Positions 9,916 through 19,493 of a stretch of DNA of 64,000 bases are shown piece by piece. Position 1 is the first letter of the stretch; every line of letters begins with the position of its first letter. The stretch spans positions 682,001-746,000 of the forward strand of contig JAPDHM010000001.1 of assembly GCA_030704425.1 (NCBI GenBank), given 5' to 3'. Under the pieces are notes generated by a model. It saw only the letters and a program-made list of their open reading frames with translations. It was not told the origin of the DNA and ran no database searches. The DNA comes from Rhodobacteraceae bacterium IMCC1909 (lineage in GTDB: Bacteria > Pseudomonadota > Alphaproteobacteria > Rhodobacterales > Rhodobacteraceae). A program made the translations under genes and the position numbers.

Positions 9916-10542
9916 TCACACTTTCTTGAAAGTTACCACGATCGCCAAATCGTTACGATGGTCTGCTTTTGAGTTATTTCCGTATATCGAAACTTCGTGC
10001 AATAAGAGCCGTTCAATTTTATCATCGAGTTCTTGAAATTTAATGGAAAATCCATTTTTAAACCAATGATCTCTATTAACGGATAGCGCAATACAGGCTC
10101 CTTCTTGAGCTACTGCGAGCAAATTTTCGATCGCATCCGGCCCTACATGGCCATGAGTGAAGGTCCCTGAAGATATTATTCCCTGATATAAATAATTAAT
10201 TGTTTTTATTGGTTGAGTAATGTCTTCTGTAAAAAGGTTTTTATATATTTTTTTGTTAGATGCTACTTCCAGCATAGCGCCTGAAAGGTCTAGTGCATCA
10301 ATTGATTCAATACCTAATTTCAGTAGGGCCTCACCTGCCAAGCCGGTTCCTGCGCCGACGTCAAGAACTGGTCCGACCCCGCCAATTTCAACAAATATTT
10401 CGGCAACTTTTTGAGGTAAGACATAATCCATTTGATGAGCAAACTCAGTCTCATAATCTTTGGCCCATGCGGCATAAAGGTTACGGTTATCTTGCACTGT
10501 TCGCAGTGCGTAGGCCAAATTCAGATTAGGTTTTTTTATCAT
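9916..10542 (-). CDS. class I SAM-dependent methyltransferase
   Basis: The 208-residue protein carries a Rossmann-type methyltransferase fold. Motif I is VLDVGAGTGLAG at about residues 59-70, followed by the acidic strand-2 end DALDLS and the motif around LFTEDI. It belongs to the Methyltransf_11/25 type and its substrate cannot be named. It stands alone between an IS6 scrap and a truncated amidohydrolase gene. The composition is AT-rich compared with the genes beyond 11 kb. Confidence 0.8.
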   Translation of the reverse strand: MIKKPNLNLAYALRTVQDNRNLYAAWAKDYETEFAHQMDYVLPQKVAEIFVEIGGVGPVLDVGAGTGLAGEALLKLGIESIDALDLSGAMLEVASNKKIYKNLFTEDITQPIKTINYLYQGIISSGTFTHGHVGPDAIENLLAVAQEGACIALSVNRDHWFKNGFSIKFQELDDKIERLLLHEVSIYGNNSKADHRNDLAIVVTFKKV

Positions 10543-10657
10543 TTAAAATCTTGCACAATTATTTTATCAAAAGGCAAGGGTTGTAGTTTTGCTCTTTCAC
10601 AAACTTAGTTTGCTGTTGCCTTAGATGGTAACTTAATTAATTTTTATTGTTTGGCTG

Positions 10658-11025
10658 ATGGAGAAAATGATGGCAATTTTAAATCGCTTTTCCGAAATGT
10701 TTGAAGAAATATCGACTTGGCGCCGTGATCTGCATGCGCATCCAGAGCTACGCTTTGAAGAGTATCGTACGGCCGCTTTCGTTGCCTCCAAACTCAAAGA
10801 ATTTGGAGTTGATGAAATAGTGACCGGTTTTGGTGGAACGGGTGTAGTTGGCGTAATCCATGGTCAAAATAATACTTCTGGGCGTTCCATAGGATTTCGC
10901 GCTGATATGGATGCCTTGCCCATTCAAGAAGTCAATGATTTGCCACACGCATCAACCATACCGGGAAAAATGCATGCCTGTGGTCATGACGGGCATACCT
11001 CTATGCTGCTAGGTGCTGCGCTCAT
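10658..11025 (+). pseudogene. M20-family amidohydrolase, N-terminal third only
   Basis: The first about 122 codons are a good M20 amidohydrolase: WRRDLHAHPELRFEEYRTA, FRADMDALPIQE and MHACGHDGHTSMLLGAAL. After LLGAAL at about 11,025 the frame continues into unrelated residues and the dimerisation and C-terminal catalytic parts are absent. The break lies 120 bp before the 3' end of the enolase-superfamily gene, where base composition also changes from AT-rich to GC-rich, so this is probably a rearrangement junction. It is similar to but distinct from the intact M20 gene at 7365. Confidence 0.8.
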
Positions 11026-11142
11026 GTCGTGTTGCAATGGCGTTGTGCAGAGGTCTTTAGTTTCACACAAGGCGGACGGTTACCGTGGCCGGCATGAGGC
11101 CTATAGGGCAGGGCATTGGGCAACTCTAGGTGGGGGCATCCA

Positions 11143-12240
11143 TCAGCGGGTCAGCAGGTCCGCGGCCTCAAGTTTTTGCCAGTCGAATGTCACGCCGATC
11201 CCTGCGGTATCTGGGGCAAGGGCCATGTGGTTTTCAACGACGAGGGGGCGCTTTGTGTAGTGCTCAATGGGGAAGGAATGGACCTCGATCCAGCCAGCGT
11301 TCTTTTGGCCGGAAACGAGGCTCACATGCAGTTCTTGCATCCCATGGCTACAGATCGGCACACCGGCTTGTTCGGCCAGCGCGGCCACCTGAAGAAAGCC
11401 GGTGATGCCGCCGCAATTGGAGGCATCGGGTTGGATGAAACTCAGGTTAGACTGCGCAAACGCCTGCTCAAATTCATGGATGGTATGCAGGTTTTCCCCC
11501 ATCGCCAGGGGCATTCCAGTTGCCGCGCTGATCTTAGCGTAGCCTTTATAATTATCAGGGATGATTGGCTCTTCAAACCAGGTGATATCATAGGCGGCAA
11601 AGGCCTTGGCTGCGGTGATCGCTTCCTCGACCGTCATCGAATAATTTGCGTCCACCATGAATGTGATATCTGGCCCAATGAGCTCGCGAACCGCTTTTAT
11701 GCGGGCAATATCTTCCGCCAGGCTGGGTTGACCGATTTTGATTTTCACGCCGTTGAAACCACGGTCCAGGTAGCTTTGGATACTGTCCAAGAGTTTTGGC
11801 AAGGGAAAGCCAAGATCAATGCCACCGCAATAGGCTTTGCAGGACTGCGCGGCGCCACCGGCCATCTGCCAAAGCGCTTGGCCGCTGCGTTTGCCACGCA
11901 AATCCCATAGCGCAATATCCACCGCTGAAATGGCGAAAGAGGCAATGCCGCCGCGTGCCACATAATGCACATGCCATTGCATCGCATCATAAAGACCTTC
12001 CACATCTGTCGCCGATTGGCCCAGCAGAAACGGGGTTAAGTCATGGGAAATCATGGCGGCAATCGCATGTCCTCCTTTGCCGCCTGTATAGGTATAGCCG
12101 GTGCCAGAAGACCCATCTTCGAGGTGGACGGTTGCTGTGACCAACTCAAAAATATGATGGTCGCCATGTTTGGCATCCACCAGCACTTCAGCCAAGGGAA
12201 TGTGAAATAGGCGGACATCAATCGATACAATACTGCTCAT
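11143..12240 (-). CDS. mandelate racemase/muconate lactonizing enzyme family (enolase superfamily)
   Basis: The 365-residue protein has the capping domain (residues 1-about 125) and the barrel. The KxK base is in GVKIKIG at about residue 166. Metal ligands are Asp in MVDANYS, Glu in WFEEPI and Glu in MGENLH, and the second-half base is His in SHGMQELH. The Lys and His set is that of the mandelate racemase subgroup, which racemises or dehydrates hydroxy and sugar acids. The neighbouring lyxose-isomerase-like gene on the same strand suggests sugar-acid catabolism. The start ATG at 12,240 begins [15 protein letters not shown], typical of the family. Confidence 0.88.
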   Translation of the reverse strand: MSSIVSIDVRLFHIPLAEVLVDAKHGDHHIFELVTATVHLEDGSSGTGYTYTGGKGGHAIAAMISHDLTPFLLGQSATDVEGLYDAMQWHVHYVARGGIASFAISAVDIALWDLRGKRSGQALWQMAGGAAQSCKAYCGGIDLGFPLPKLLDSIQSYLDRGFNGVKIKIGQPSLAEDIARIKAVRELIGPDITFMVDANYSMTVEEAITAAKAFAAYDITWFEEPIIPDNYKGYAKISAATGMPLAMGENLHTIHEFEQAFAQSNLSFIQPDASNCGGITGFLQVAALAEQAGVPICSHGMQELHVSLVSGQKNAGWIEVHSFPIEHYTKRPLVVENHMALAPDTAGIGVTFDWQKLEAADLLTR

Positions 12241-12352
12241 GCGGCGGACCTCTTAGAGAATAATTGAGGGGAGTATTTAAATGGGGTTACGCGTGGTAGT
12301 TTAGTGTCTTGGGACGCAAAATGTCACTATGTTTCATCTAGCGCACCGCTTT

Positions 12353-13045
12353 TTAGCCGGCGGGCAACATTTGATCATAATCACTGACCAGCAAATGCCT
12401 TGGGGCTTCATCCTCTTCAATGTTGGAGAAACGGCCGATGGGTTCGCGGAAAATATTGTCGGTGTTGTCATCGTTTACGGTGGACACCTCGCCGATCAAC
12501 ACATCCCCACCATCGCCCCAAAAGGCGTGCCAATCGCCAGGCATGAGGGTGACGCTTTCGCCAGGCATAAGGCGGAGTTTCTCGCCGGGGGTAAAATCAC
12601 GGCGCAGGCCATCGCAATAGACCGTGCCGCCCTGATCTTCGGCAAATCGGCCTTCAGCGTCAGAGCCAAACAACTCCACCACCAAAGTCGCGCCGCCACG
12701 GTTGATGATATCTTCGGCTTTGATCACATGGGTGTGCATCGGCGAAAGTTGATCTTGCCGCGAAATCAAGAGTTTTTCCGCATAGCACATGCCGCCACCG
12801 CGCTGCAAATCGGCCAAACGCCCATTGCGCAGGGTAAACAAAAACAAGCCCAAAGCCTCAAAATCACCGGTGCCGTAATCGGTAATATCCCAGCCGCATT
12901 GCGCCTCAATGATCGTCCGCGCTGCGGCGGCGTTGCGTTTGAACGTCTCAGGCGACCAATAGGCAAAAGGCGGCAGAGTAAAGCCAAAGCTGCGGATCAT
13001 ATCATCCGCTTGCACCATAATGTCGTTGACTTGCGAGCGTTTCAT
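12353..13045 (-). CDS. D-lyxose ketol-isomerase-like cupin
   Basis: From the ATG at 13,045, preceded by GGAGA, the protein is 230 residues and begins MKRSQVNDIMVQADDMI, the characteristic start of D-lyxose isomerase family proteins (FTLPPFAYWSPETFKR follows). The cupin metal site is visible as PMHTHVIKAEDIINRGG (two His and a Glu) and GDWHAFWG. Such enzymes interconvert D-lyxose and D-xylulose or D-mannose and D-fructose. An open frame extends 58 codons further upstream, but those residues do not look like the family and include no better start. It lies 112 bp upstream of the enolase-superfamily gene and points the same way, so the two may form an operon. Confidence 0.83.
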   Translation of the reverse strand: MKRSQVNDIMVQADDMIRSFGFTLPPFAYWSPETFKRNAAAARTIIEAQCGWDITDYGTGDFEALGLFLFTLRNGRLADLQRGGGMCYAEKLLISRQDQLSPMHTHVIKAEDIINRGGATLVVELFGSDAEGRFAEDQGGTVYCDGLRRDFTPGEKLRLMPGESVTLMPGDWHAFWGDGGDVLIGEVSTVNDDNTDNIFREPIGRFSNIEEDEAPRHLLVSDYDQMLPAG

Positions 13046-13248
13046 ACGTTCTCCGATTGACTGACAAACTCGATAACCATCGCCGCCGTCCACGTGAATT
13101 CCCCTACAGGCCGCGCCTATCATGGGATCATAAATTTTGGACAAACCGCGCTGGTTTATGAGGGTCAGACTATCATCTGTTTGCTTCTGCGCCACTGTGA
13201 AACGCATAGTGTGGAGCAAACGGGCTGCAAATCTGTCATGTCAGAGGT

Positions 13249-14616
13249 TCATATGTCCAGCAAAGAAAAGCTCAGCTTGATTTTAGCGCCATGGGGGGAG
13301 GGCAGGATGCTCAACTGCCCGCCATGATTTTTCATCACACGGGCCGCAATGGCGAGGCCAAGCCCGCTGCCAGGGCTGCCGCCGGCTTGTGAAAAACGGC
13401 TTAACGCCTCGATCTGGCGATGCTCGGGTATTCCAATACCATCATCTTGGATGAGCATTTCCGCCCTGGCGCCGTTCTTGCGGAGTGTGACCCAAATTCG
13501 CGTCAGCTTTGGCCCGCCATCCACCAAACAATTGCTGAAGATATTTAAAACAGCCTCTTGGAGCATGGTTTGATCGGCCTGAATCAAGAGGCTTTCGCGC
13601 GGCAGATCTTGGGTGACCGTCAAGCTGGCCTTTGGGTGGTTTTGCTCAAAGGTGCTGACGGCATGTGCGATAAGCTGGTTCAGATCCATTGGGCGGCCGG
13701 TTTGCGAGACATCGGTGCCACTTGCGCGTTCAAAGGACAAAAGCTTATTGGTCAAATCGCTGGCCTCGCGCGCGGCTTGCAAGAGCTCAGCGCTGCGCTT
13801 CTGCGCGGTTTGCGGGTTTGGTGCTGTGGTGACCGCTTCGGCCAGCGCAAGGACACCCGCCATAGGGTTGCGCAGCTGATGGGCCGCGTTAGAGATGAAT
13901 TCGTCTTTCGAGCTGATGCGCCGGGACACCCTATTTAATAGACCATTTAAAGTGGTCACCAGCCCCTGAGCCTCGGTTGGGACAGCCCTGCGGATCGGCT
14001 CCAATTCGCTTGGCGTGCGCTTTGCAATGGCGCGCTCAAGCTCTAACAGCGGGCGCAGCCCCAAACGCACCCCGAACCACACAACAATGGCAGCGCTCAT
14101 CACCAGCGCGGCAATCACTGCAAAGGAGCGCGACAAGACATTGCGCACAAAGCTGCTGCGCACGCTCGCGTTTTGCCACACGGTGATGTTGAAAATTCCG
14201 GCAATGCCGCTGACCAAGGTCACATCTTGGAAGCGCAGAACCCGCACATTTTCGCCCTGATAGACACTGTTGTAGTAAAAAGGATCTGTGGCGCCTTTGG
14301 GGGCCATACTCGGTAAGACGGGTGGGGTGGAATAGCCTGTGACAAACACACCATCGGGAGCAAACACATGATAAAATATCGTGCCGCCAGAGGTATCGGC
14401 CAGCAGGCGACGGGTCGAGGGGCTAATGGCGTCCCCATCCGACAGCGCGACGTCGCGCGATATCGCAATTGCGGCGGAGAGCAAGCCTTTGTCAAAGATG
14501 CTTTCGGCCCGCAGGGTCGTATTGTGGAACTGCCAAGCACCGGCAATCAGCGAAATGATGAGCAAAGGGGGCAGGATGATCAATGTCAGCCGGGCCCTCA
14601 AAGAGCTGGGTTTCAT
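13249..14616 (-). CDS. tctE: TctE-type sensor histidine kinase
   Basis: The 455-residue kinase has a first membrane segment at about 10-28, a periplasmic sensor of the 2CSK type (about 30-155), a second membrane helix (AVIAALVMSAAIVVWFG) and a HAMP-like linker. The phospho-acceptor His is in AAHQLRNPM at about residue 244. The catalytic domain has N box NIFSNCL, G1 DDGIGIP and G2 GSGLGLAIA. TctE kinases respond to tricarboxylates and control TctABC transporters. The ATG at 14,616 overlaps the TGA of the regulator gene (ATGA), so the two are translationally coupled. The regulator has lost its receiver N-terminus, so this kinase probably has no functional cognate partner here. Confidence 0.88.
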   Translation of the reverse strand: MKPSSLRARLTLIILPPLLIISLIAGAWQFHNTTLRAESIFDKGLLSAAIAISRDVALSDGDAISPSTRRLLADTSGGTIFYHVFAPDGVFVTGYSTPPVLPSMAPKGATDPFYYNSVYQGENVRVLRFQDVTLVSGIAGIFNITVWQNASVRSSFVRNVLSRSFAVIAALVMSAAIVVWFGVRLGLRPLLELERAIAKRTPSELEPIRRAVPTEAQGLVTTLNGLLNRVSRRISSKDEFISNAAHQLRNPMAGVLALAEAVTTAPNPQTAQKRSAELLQAAREASDLTNKLLSFERASGTDVSQTGRPMDLNQLIAHAVSTFEQNHPKASLTVTQDLPRESLLIQADQTMLQEAVLNIFSNCLVDGGPKLTRIWVTLRKNGARAEMLIQDDGIGIPEHRQIEALSRFSQAGGSPGSGLGLAIAARVMKNHGGQLSILPSPHGAKIKLSFSLLDI

Positions 14617-15100
14617 GCGCTCTCCTGCACCTTGATGTGATATCCCAATCCACGTCGCGCTTGGATCAAAACACCGTGGTCTTTCAGTCTTTGGCGGAGC
14701 CGTGAGATATAAACTTCGACGACTTTTTCCTCAATATCAGTCCCGACGCCGTAGACGTGATCGAGTACCGCGCTTTTGGATACAAGCCGTCCGTCCGCAC
14801 TCAGTAAACATTCAAAGACCGACATTTCTCGGCGCGGAATCTCCAATTTGGTTTCGCCATCAAACAATTGCCGTGCATTTGGATCGTAATGCAAAGAACC
14901 AATTTTGCGCAGTTTTTGCTGGGGCATAGCCCGGCGGCGCAGGAGGGCGCGAACCCGTGCCTCCAACTCTGCCATCTCGAAGGGCTTGATCAAATAATCA
15001 TCCGCCCCGGCATCCAATCCTTTGACTCGATCTTGCGTTTCCGCGCGGGCGGTCAGCAAGATCACGGGCCGCGCATCGCCGCTGTCATTCAAACGCCTGG
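14613..15100 (-). pseudogene. tctD: TctD-type response regulator, receiver half deleted
   Basis: The C-terminal part is intact. It has the end of the receiver (RPVILLTARAETQDRVKGL, then DDYLIKPFEM with the conserved Lys) and a complete OmpR-type winged helix (RREMSVFECLL, VVEVYISRLRQRL, RRGLGYHI). The N-terminal receiver strands with the phosphorylated Asp are missing. From about 15,100 upward the frame no longer resembles a receiver, and the opposite strand becomes a PrpF-family gene that is also missing its start. A deletion has joined the two. Without the Asp it cannot be phosphorylated. Confidence 0.85.
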
Positions 15101-15773
15101 GCGACAGGTCAGCTATGAGGGCGTCGCGCGCATTGATGGCGTGCCGGGAACCTCTGCGCCCATTGCCGTTCAATTCATGGAGACGGTCGGGGGGGTCACG
15201 GGCGCCTTTTTGCCCACAGGTAACCGGGTTGATGAGATTGACGGAATTGCCGTGACTTGCATGGATGTTGCGATGCCCATGGTGATTGCAAAGGCCGAGA
15301 GCTTTGGGCTGACGGGCTATGAAACGGCGGTTGAGCTGGATGAAAATCGCGCATTTTTTGATCAGATGGAATCTCTACGGCAAAAGGCAGGGGCTTTGAT
15401 GGGGATGGGGGATGTCACAAAATCGGTGACGCTAAAATTTGGCCTGCTGGCCCCCGCCAAGGCCGGCGGCACAATTGCGACCCGCTATTTCATGCCCTGG
15501 AGTACACATCCTTCCATGGCCGTCACGGGCGCGCAATGCCTTGCGTCTTGTATTTTGACCCCAGGGACGATTGCAGAGGGCATGGCTGCCAAATCAAATG
15601 AGACCCTGGCCAATGTCATTTTGGAACATGCCTCGGGCAAGATTGAAGTGGCGGTTGATTACGCCGATACGGCGACAGGTTTCGAAATAAAATCGGCAGG
15701 TCTCATACGCACCGCTCGAAAAATTGCGGCGGGAGAGGTGTTTATTCCAAGGTCAATTTGGGCCGGTCATTAA
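15095..15773 (+). pseudogene. PrpF-family isomerase, N-terminal third deleted
   Basis: From about YEGVARIDGVPGTSAPI to the end (FIPRSIWAGH) this matches the second and third parts of PrpF-family proteins, which isomerise 2-methylaconitate or 4-oxalomesaconate-type tricarboxylates. Hallmarks are GAFLPTGNRVDEIDG and SWTHPSMAV-like WSTHPSMAVTGAQCLA. The N-terminal domain with the first catalytic Cys is missing; the upstream sequence is the truncated tctD reading the other way. The 3' end is followed 27 bp later by the 2-hydroxyacid dehydrogenase gene, so the original operon was probably prpF plus dehydrogenase, divergent from tctDE. Confidence 0.83.
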
Positions 15774-15800
15774 CCGCGTTTACAGAAGGGTGATAGGGCG

Positions 15801-16769
15801 ATGAAGGTTCATATTCTTGATGATTGGTTCGATACCCTGCGCAGCTTGCCGTGCTTTGCCAAATTGGCCGATCACGAAGTTCGCGTCTGGACGGATCATG
15901 AGCCTGATCCCGTCAAACTGGCCGCGCGATTGCAAGAGGCAGAGGCTTTGGTGCTCTTTCGTGAGCGCACCAAGGTTGGGTCTGACATATTGGCGGGCCT
16001 GCCAAATCTCAAACTCATCTCACAGCGCAGTGTCTACCCGCATGTTGATGTGCTGGCCTGTACGGCCCATGGTGTTCTGCTTTGCTCAAATATGCATTCA
16101 GATACGCCATCCTATGCGGCCGCAGAGCATACTCTGGCGTTGATTTTGGCCAGTTATCGGCAAATCCCGCAGCAGGTGACCTCAATCAAAGCGGGCCGGT
16201 GGCAATCGGGGGTCGGCAGGACCCTGCGGGGCAGAACATTGGGGCTTTATGGATATGGGCGCATTGCAGGCGTGGTTGCGGGATACGCCAAAGCGCTGGG
16301 GCTCAATGTGCAATGGTGGGGATCAGAGGCAGGGCGCGCACGGGCCGCTGCCGCGGGTGAAACCGTGGCTGTCTCCCGTGAGGCCTTTTTTAGAGAATCC
16401 GATATCGTTAGCCTGCATGTTCGGTTGAATTCCGCGACCCGGGGTTTGATCACCGCCGAGGACCTTGCATTGATGCCGCCACGCGCTTTATTCGTGAACA
16501 CGTCGCGCTCCAGTCTTGTGGCTCCCGGTGTATTAGAAGCGGAGATTGCGAAGGGTCAGCTTCATGCCGCTGTGGATGTGTTCGATCACGAGCCGCTTTC
16601 GGATTGCGAAAATATACTTCTCACACACCCGAATGTTCTGGCCACGCCCCATATTGGCTTTGTGACCGAGGATGAGTTTGACATGCAATTTTTGGATATT
16701 TTTGATCAAATCAATGCCTATGCCGCAGGCGCACCAAGTCATATGATCAATCCAGAAGCCTATCGGTGA
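15801..16769 (+). CDS. D-isomer-specific 2-hydroxyacid dehydrogenase
   Basis: The 322-residue protein has the NAD-binding domain with GLYGYGRIAG at about residues 148-157. The catalytic Arg is in NTSRSSLV, the acid/base pair is Glu in FDHEPL and His in TPHIGF. It is of the phosphoglycerate-dehydrogenase-like group, which reduces or oxidises 2-keto/2-hydroxy acids; it lacks the ACT domain of true SerA. It directly follows the PrpF remnant in the same direction, and a carboxylate-catabolic role fits the surrounding Tct, GntR and flavoprotein genes. The ATG at 15,801 has GGGTGATAGGG upstream. Confidence 0.88.
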   Translation: MKVHILDDWFDTLRSLPCFAKLADHEVRVWTDHEPDPVKLAARLQEAEALVLFRERTKVGSDILAGLPNLKLISQRSVYPHVDVLACTAHGVLLCSNMHSDTPSYAAAEHTLALILASYRQIPQQVTSIKAGRWQSGVGRTLRGRTLGLYGYGRIAGVVAGYAKALGLNVQWWGSEAGRARAAAAGETVAVSREAFFRESDIVSLHVRLNSATRGLITAEDLALMPPRALFVNTSRSSLVAPGVLEAEIAKGQLHAAVDVFDHEPLSDCENILLTHPNVLATPHIGFVTEDEFDMQFLDIFDQINAYAAGAPSHMINPEAYR

Positions 16770-16833
16770 CGCGCGTGTTCTGGCAGGCGCGGCCCTGATT
16801 TTTGTTTAGAAATGGCATAGTCAGAGGGTTTGC

Positions 16834-17871
16834 TTATGGCTTTCGGTCGCCAGTTTTCGGGCGGAACAGGCGCGCAAAGAGCGGCGCACCCAGAATGACA
16901 ATAAATATTCGCAAGACATGATGGGCCACCACAAAGGCCATATCTGCCCCAACAATGAGCGCAAGCACGGTCAATTCCGCTTGTCCGCCCGGAGCGAAGG
17001 CAAGAACGGTCTCTAAAGGTGGCGCCAGCCCTGCTAGGTGGATCACTTCGGCGAAGATGACAGCCAGTAGCAATAGCAGCACGCAAAACCCTAGTCCGGC
17101 CGTCACATCCCGTCTGATTTCGGCCATGGTGACGCCGGCGTATTTGCACCCTACGCTCATTCCGATAAAAAATTGTGCCGCCCAGATGGCTTCTGACGGA
17201 GGGCGGTGTTGTAGTACGCCTGTAAGGGACAAGAGCGCAGCCAGCAAAAGTGGCCCAAGGATTGAGGCTCCAAACATGCCGGCACGTTTTGCCAGCTGCC
17301 AGCCAATCAGCCCGCAGAAAATCATCCACCCAAGCTGTGAGAGCGCAATGCTGGCGGCCGGAGCGCCCGGGGGGTTGGTTAGATCTGCGTTCCAAATCCA
17401 GGTCAGTAGAAAAGGCAGGGTCACGACGATGACCAAGACCCTCGTGGCGTGAATCAGCGCGAGTGTGCGCAGATTACCGCCTGCCTCTTCGCCAAAAACG
17501 AGCATGTCCTGTAGGCCGCCTGGCATTGCGGAATAATAGCTGGTGGCAAAATCAAACCCCCATAGACGCTGGAAGTAAAAAACACCAACGAGTCCAATGC
17601 AAGTGGTCATCACCGGGATCAACAAAAGCGTTGGCCACATGCCGCCTATGGAGACCAGCAGCGAAAGGGAAAATGTTGCGCCCACGGCCACGCCGAGAAT
17701 ACTGCGCATAGCCTCATTGATCACTTTGAACCCACGCATGGGCACGCCGAGCAGGGCGGCAATCAAGCAAGAAAAGATTGGCCCTAAGAGCCAAGGCAGC
17801 GGCAGATGCAAAAATTTGAACGCAAGGACGCCGAGACCCGCAACCGTATAGGCGTAGAGATGAGCGCTCAT
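16834..17871 (-). CDS. AbrB-family membrane protein (PF05145)
   Basis: The 345-residue protein has about ten membrane helices in two repeats, with the family motifs PWLLGP near residue 27, PGG in SAMPGGLQDM and PGGQAEL in FAPGGQAELTVLAL. Despite the common label, this is not a DNA-binding AbrB regulator; the family is a membrane protein often listed as ammonia-monooxygenase-like and is suspected to be a transporter. Its start overlaps the stop of the GntR gene upstream (ATGA), so both form an operon controlled by the GntR palindrome. Confidence 0.82.
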   Translation of the reverse strand: MSAHLYAYTVAGLGVLAFKFLHLPLPWLLGPIFSCLIAALLGVPMRGFKVINEAMRSILGVAVGATFSLSLLVSIGGMWPTLLLIPVMTTCIGLVGVFYFQRLWGFDFATSYYSAMPGGLQDMLVFGEEAGGNLRTLALIHATRVLVIVVTLPFLLTWIWNADLTNPPGAPAASIALSQLGWMIFCGLIGWQLAKRAGMFGASILGPLLLAALLSLTGVLQHRPPSEAIWAAQFFIGMSVGCKYAGVTMAEIRRDVTAGLGFCVLLLLLAVIFAEVIHLAGLAPPLETVLAFAPGGQAELTVLALIVGADMAFVVAHHVLRIFIVILGAPLFARLFRPKTGDRKP

Positions 17872-18518
17872 CGGTCCAGCCCCTTGAGCCTGTGGCGCAA
17901 AGAGGTTTGCAAATGGGCCTCGGCCGCATCGCCAGCTGCCGTTTGATCGCCCGCGCGGATCGCCTCTATGATCCGAGCATGTTCCGCGCTCACAGTTTTT
18001 ATACGCGCTTCATCATCCAAAGTTGTGGGCCCCAACAGCATCAGCGCATTGTTGAGCCCCCGGGCCGAGGCCAATAAAAAGCGGTTGCGGCTGGCCAGAT
18101 AAATGCGGTGATGGAAATCTTGATTTAAGGCCGCAGCCTGTTGCGTGTCATCGCCGAGCGCTGCAATTTGATCATTTATGTCATTGAACAGGTCAATCTC
18201 AGCATCATTGGCATGTTTTGCAGCCATCTGTGCCGCTGTGCGCTCAAGAACAAGCCGCATTTCGTAAAGTTCTACAACTTCGGAGGGGGTCAAGGTGCGG
18301 ATCACGGCTCCTAAACGGGGGCGATGTTCGACAATCCCGTCGCTTTCGAGCTTGCGCAGGGCTTCACGCACGGGCGTACGAGACAGATCCAACCTTTTGG
18401 CCACCTCAATCTCGCGCAATCTGTCGCCGGGGCGGAAATCGCCGGAGCATATGGCCTCGTAAAGCCGATGATAGGCAGCTTCTCCTTGGGACATAACTTG
18501 CAATTCTGTTTTGGTCAT
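17868..18518 (-). CDS. GntR-family (FCD subgroup) transcriptional regulator
   Basis: From the ATG at 18,518 the protein is 216 residues. It has an N-terminal winged helix (AYHRLYEAICSGDFRPGDRL, then DLSRTPVREALRKL) and a C-terminal FCD ligand-binding domain (about 80-210) with the usual Asp/His metal positions in NQDFHHRIY and AEHARIIEAI. The ATG at 18,518 is preferred over one at 18,554 because the latter lies inside the palindromic operator. FCD regulators usually sense carboxylic acids. It probably represses itself with the AbrB-family gene, and the divergent flavoprotein gene. Confidence 0.88.
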   Translation of the reverse strand: MTKTELQVMSQGEAAYHRLYEAICSGDFRPGDRLREIEVAKRLDLSRTPVREALRKLESDGIVEHRPRLGAVIRTLTPSEVVELYEMRLVLERTAAQMAAKHANDAEIDLFNDINDQIAALGDDTQQAAALNQDFHHRIYLASRNRFLLASARGLNNALMLLGPTTLDDEARIKTVSAEHARIIEAIRAGDQTAAGDAAEAHLQTSLRHRLKGLDR

Positions 18519-18533
18519 TTTAAAGAGTCCTAA

Positions 18534-18555
18534 ATTGTATCCACCTGGATACAAT
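18534..18555. promoter_or_regulatory. perfect palindromic operator for the GntR regulator
   Basis: Two perfect 10-bp arms, ATTGTATCCA and TGGATACAAT, surround the two bases CC. The site lies between the GntR start (18,518, minus) and the flavoprotein start (18,567, plus). The core TGTATCCANNTGGATACA has the TGTxxxxxxxxACA style of FCD-type GntR operators. Binding by the adjacent regulator is inferred from position and symmetry. Confidence 0.75.
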
Positions 18556-18566
18556 ACTTTAGTCGA

Positions 18567-19262
18567 ATGGGAAAGCCAATGTCAAAATCTGTCATCGTTG
18601 TTGGAACTGGAAATGCCGCCCTTTGTGCAGCGCTCGCGGCTTTGGAAAGTGGTGCTGGTGTTACGCTGCTTGAAAAGGCTGATAAATCCTTGTCGGGTGG
18701 CAATACAAAATACACAGCAGGGGCGATGCGGTTTGCCTATGATGGCGCTGACGATCTATTGCCGCTGCTGCGCAATCCAGAGGATCCGCGGGTGAAGAGG
18801 GCAGATTTTGGCAGCTACACGACAGAAAAATTTGCCAACGACCTGCTGGGGTTCAATGATGGGCGGCCCTTGTCCGAAGAGCAGGAGGCGTTGGTCCATC
18901 AGTCCGGGGCAACGCTGCGCTGGCTGGCCTCGCATGGTGTGAAATTTGAACCCATCTACAGCCGGCAGAGTTTCGAAAAAGATGGCCGTCATGTCTTTTG
19001 GGGCGGTTTAACCTTGGCGGCAGAAAATGAAGGTGTTGGCCTTTTTGATATGGAATTGGCGGCAGTTGAGCGGCTCGGGGGAACGGTCCGTTACAACAGT
19101 GCGGTCACTGGTTTGGTCACTGACGCGGGGCGTGTCTGCGGTGTGCAGATTGGGCAAGAGCGGCTGCTTGCGGACGCTGTTATCCTGGCCTGTGGCGGCT
19201 TTGAGGCCAATGGTGCGCTGCGGGTCAAGCATATGGGAGAAAATTGGGAAGCGGCCAAGGCG
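18567..19262 (+). pseudogene. FAD-dependent tricarballylate dehydrogenase-like (TcuA/FRD type), 3' truncated
   Basis: The first about 230 codons are a good fumarate-reductase-type flavoprotein: SVIVVGTGNAALCAALAAL at the N-terminus, LLEKADKSLSGGNTKYTAGAM, and AVILACGGFEAN. The N-terminal FAD segments resemble tricarballylate dehydrogenase TcuA. After HMGENWEAAK (about 19,262) the residues stop resembling the family. The frame runs on to 19,448 in unrelated sequence rich in Cys and Arg, and the capping domain and C-terminal FAD motif are missing. It starts just after the GntR operator, so its promoter and control survive although the enzyme is lost. Confidence 0.78.
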
Positions 19263-19493
19263 CCGCGGGATCCTAGAAAGAGTTTGGGGGCCTTGGGTCT
19301 CAGGCCTGCGGCGAAAACCACGGGCGAGCATCTCTGCGCACATTGCACCAGAACATTTTGCGCAAACATAAGCTGCGCTCGTTTGCGCATAAATAGATCA
19401 CTTAGGAGCTGGACATTTTATCCTTTGCAATCGCATCCTTGCCGGTAAAGCGGTCCGCCCGTATATCACACCAAGAGGCATAAAGGGTTCAAC

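Noticed and set aside
11116-11910. Long plus-strand frame (264 codons) opposite the enolase-superfamily gene
   Set aside because: It is antisense to a clear MR/MLE enzyme with all catalytic residues, and its residues resemble no family; a shadow frame of GC-rich coding DNA.
12329-13060. Plus-strand frame of 243 codons opposite the lyxose isomerase gene
   Set aside because: Antisense to a recognisable cupin isomerase; no domain of its own.
14868-15094. N-terminal part of the long plus-strand frame ending in the PrpF fragment
   Set aside because: This part is antisense to the TctD winged helix; only the part after about 15,095 resembles PrpF.
16834-17871. Reading AbrB as a transcription regulator
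   Set aside because: The protein is polytopic with PF05145 motifs; the DNA-binding AbrB name belongs to another family.
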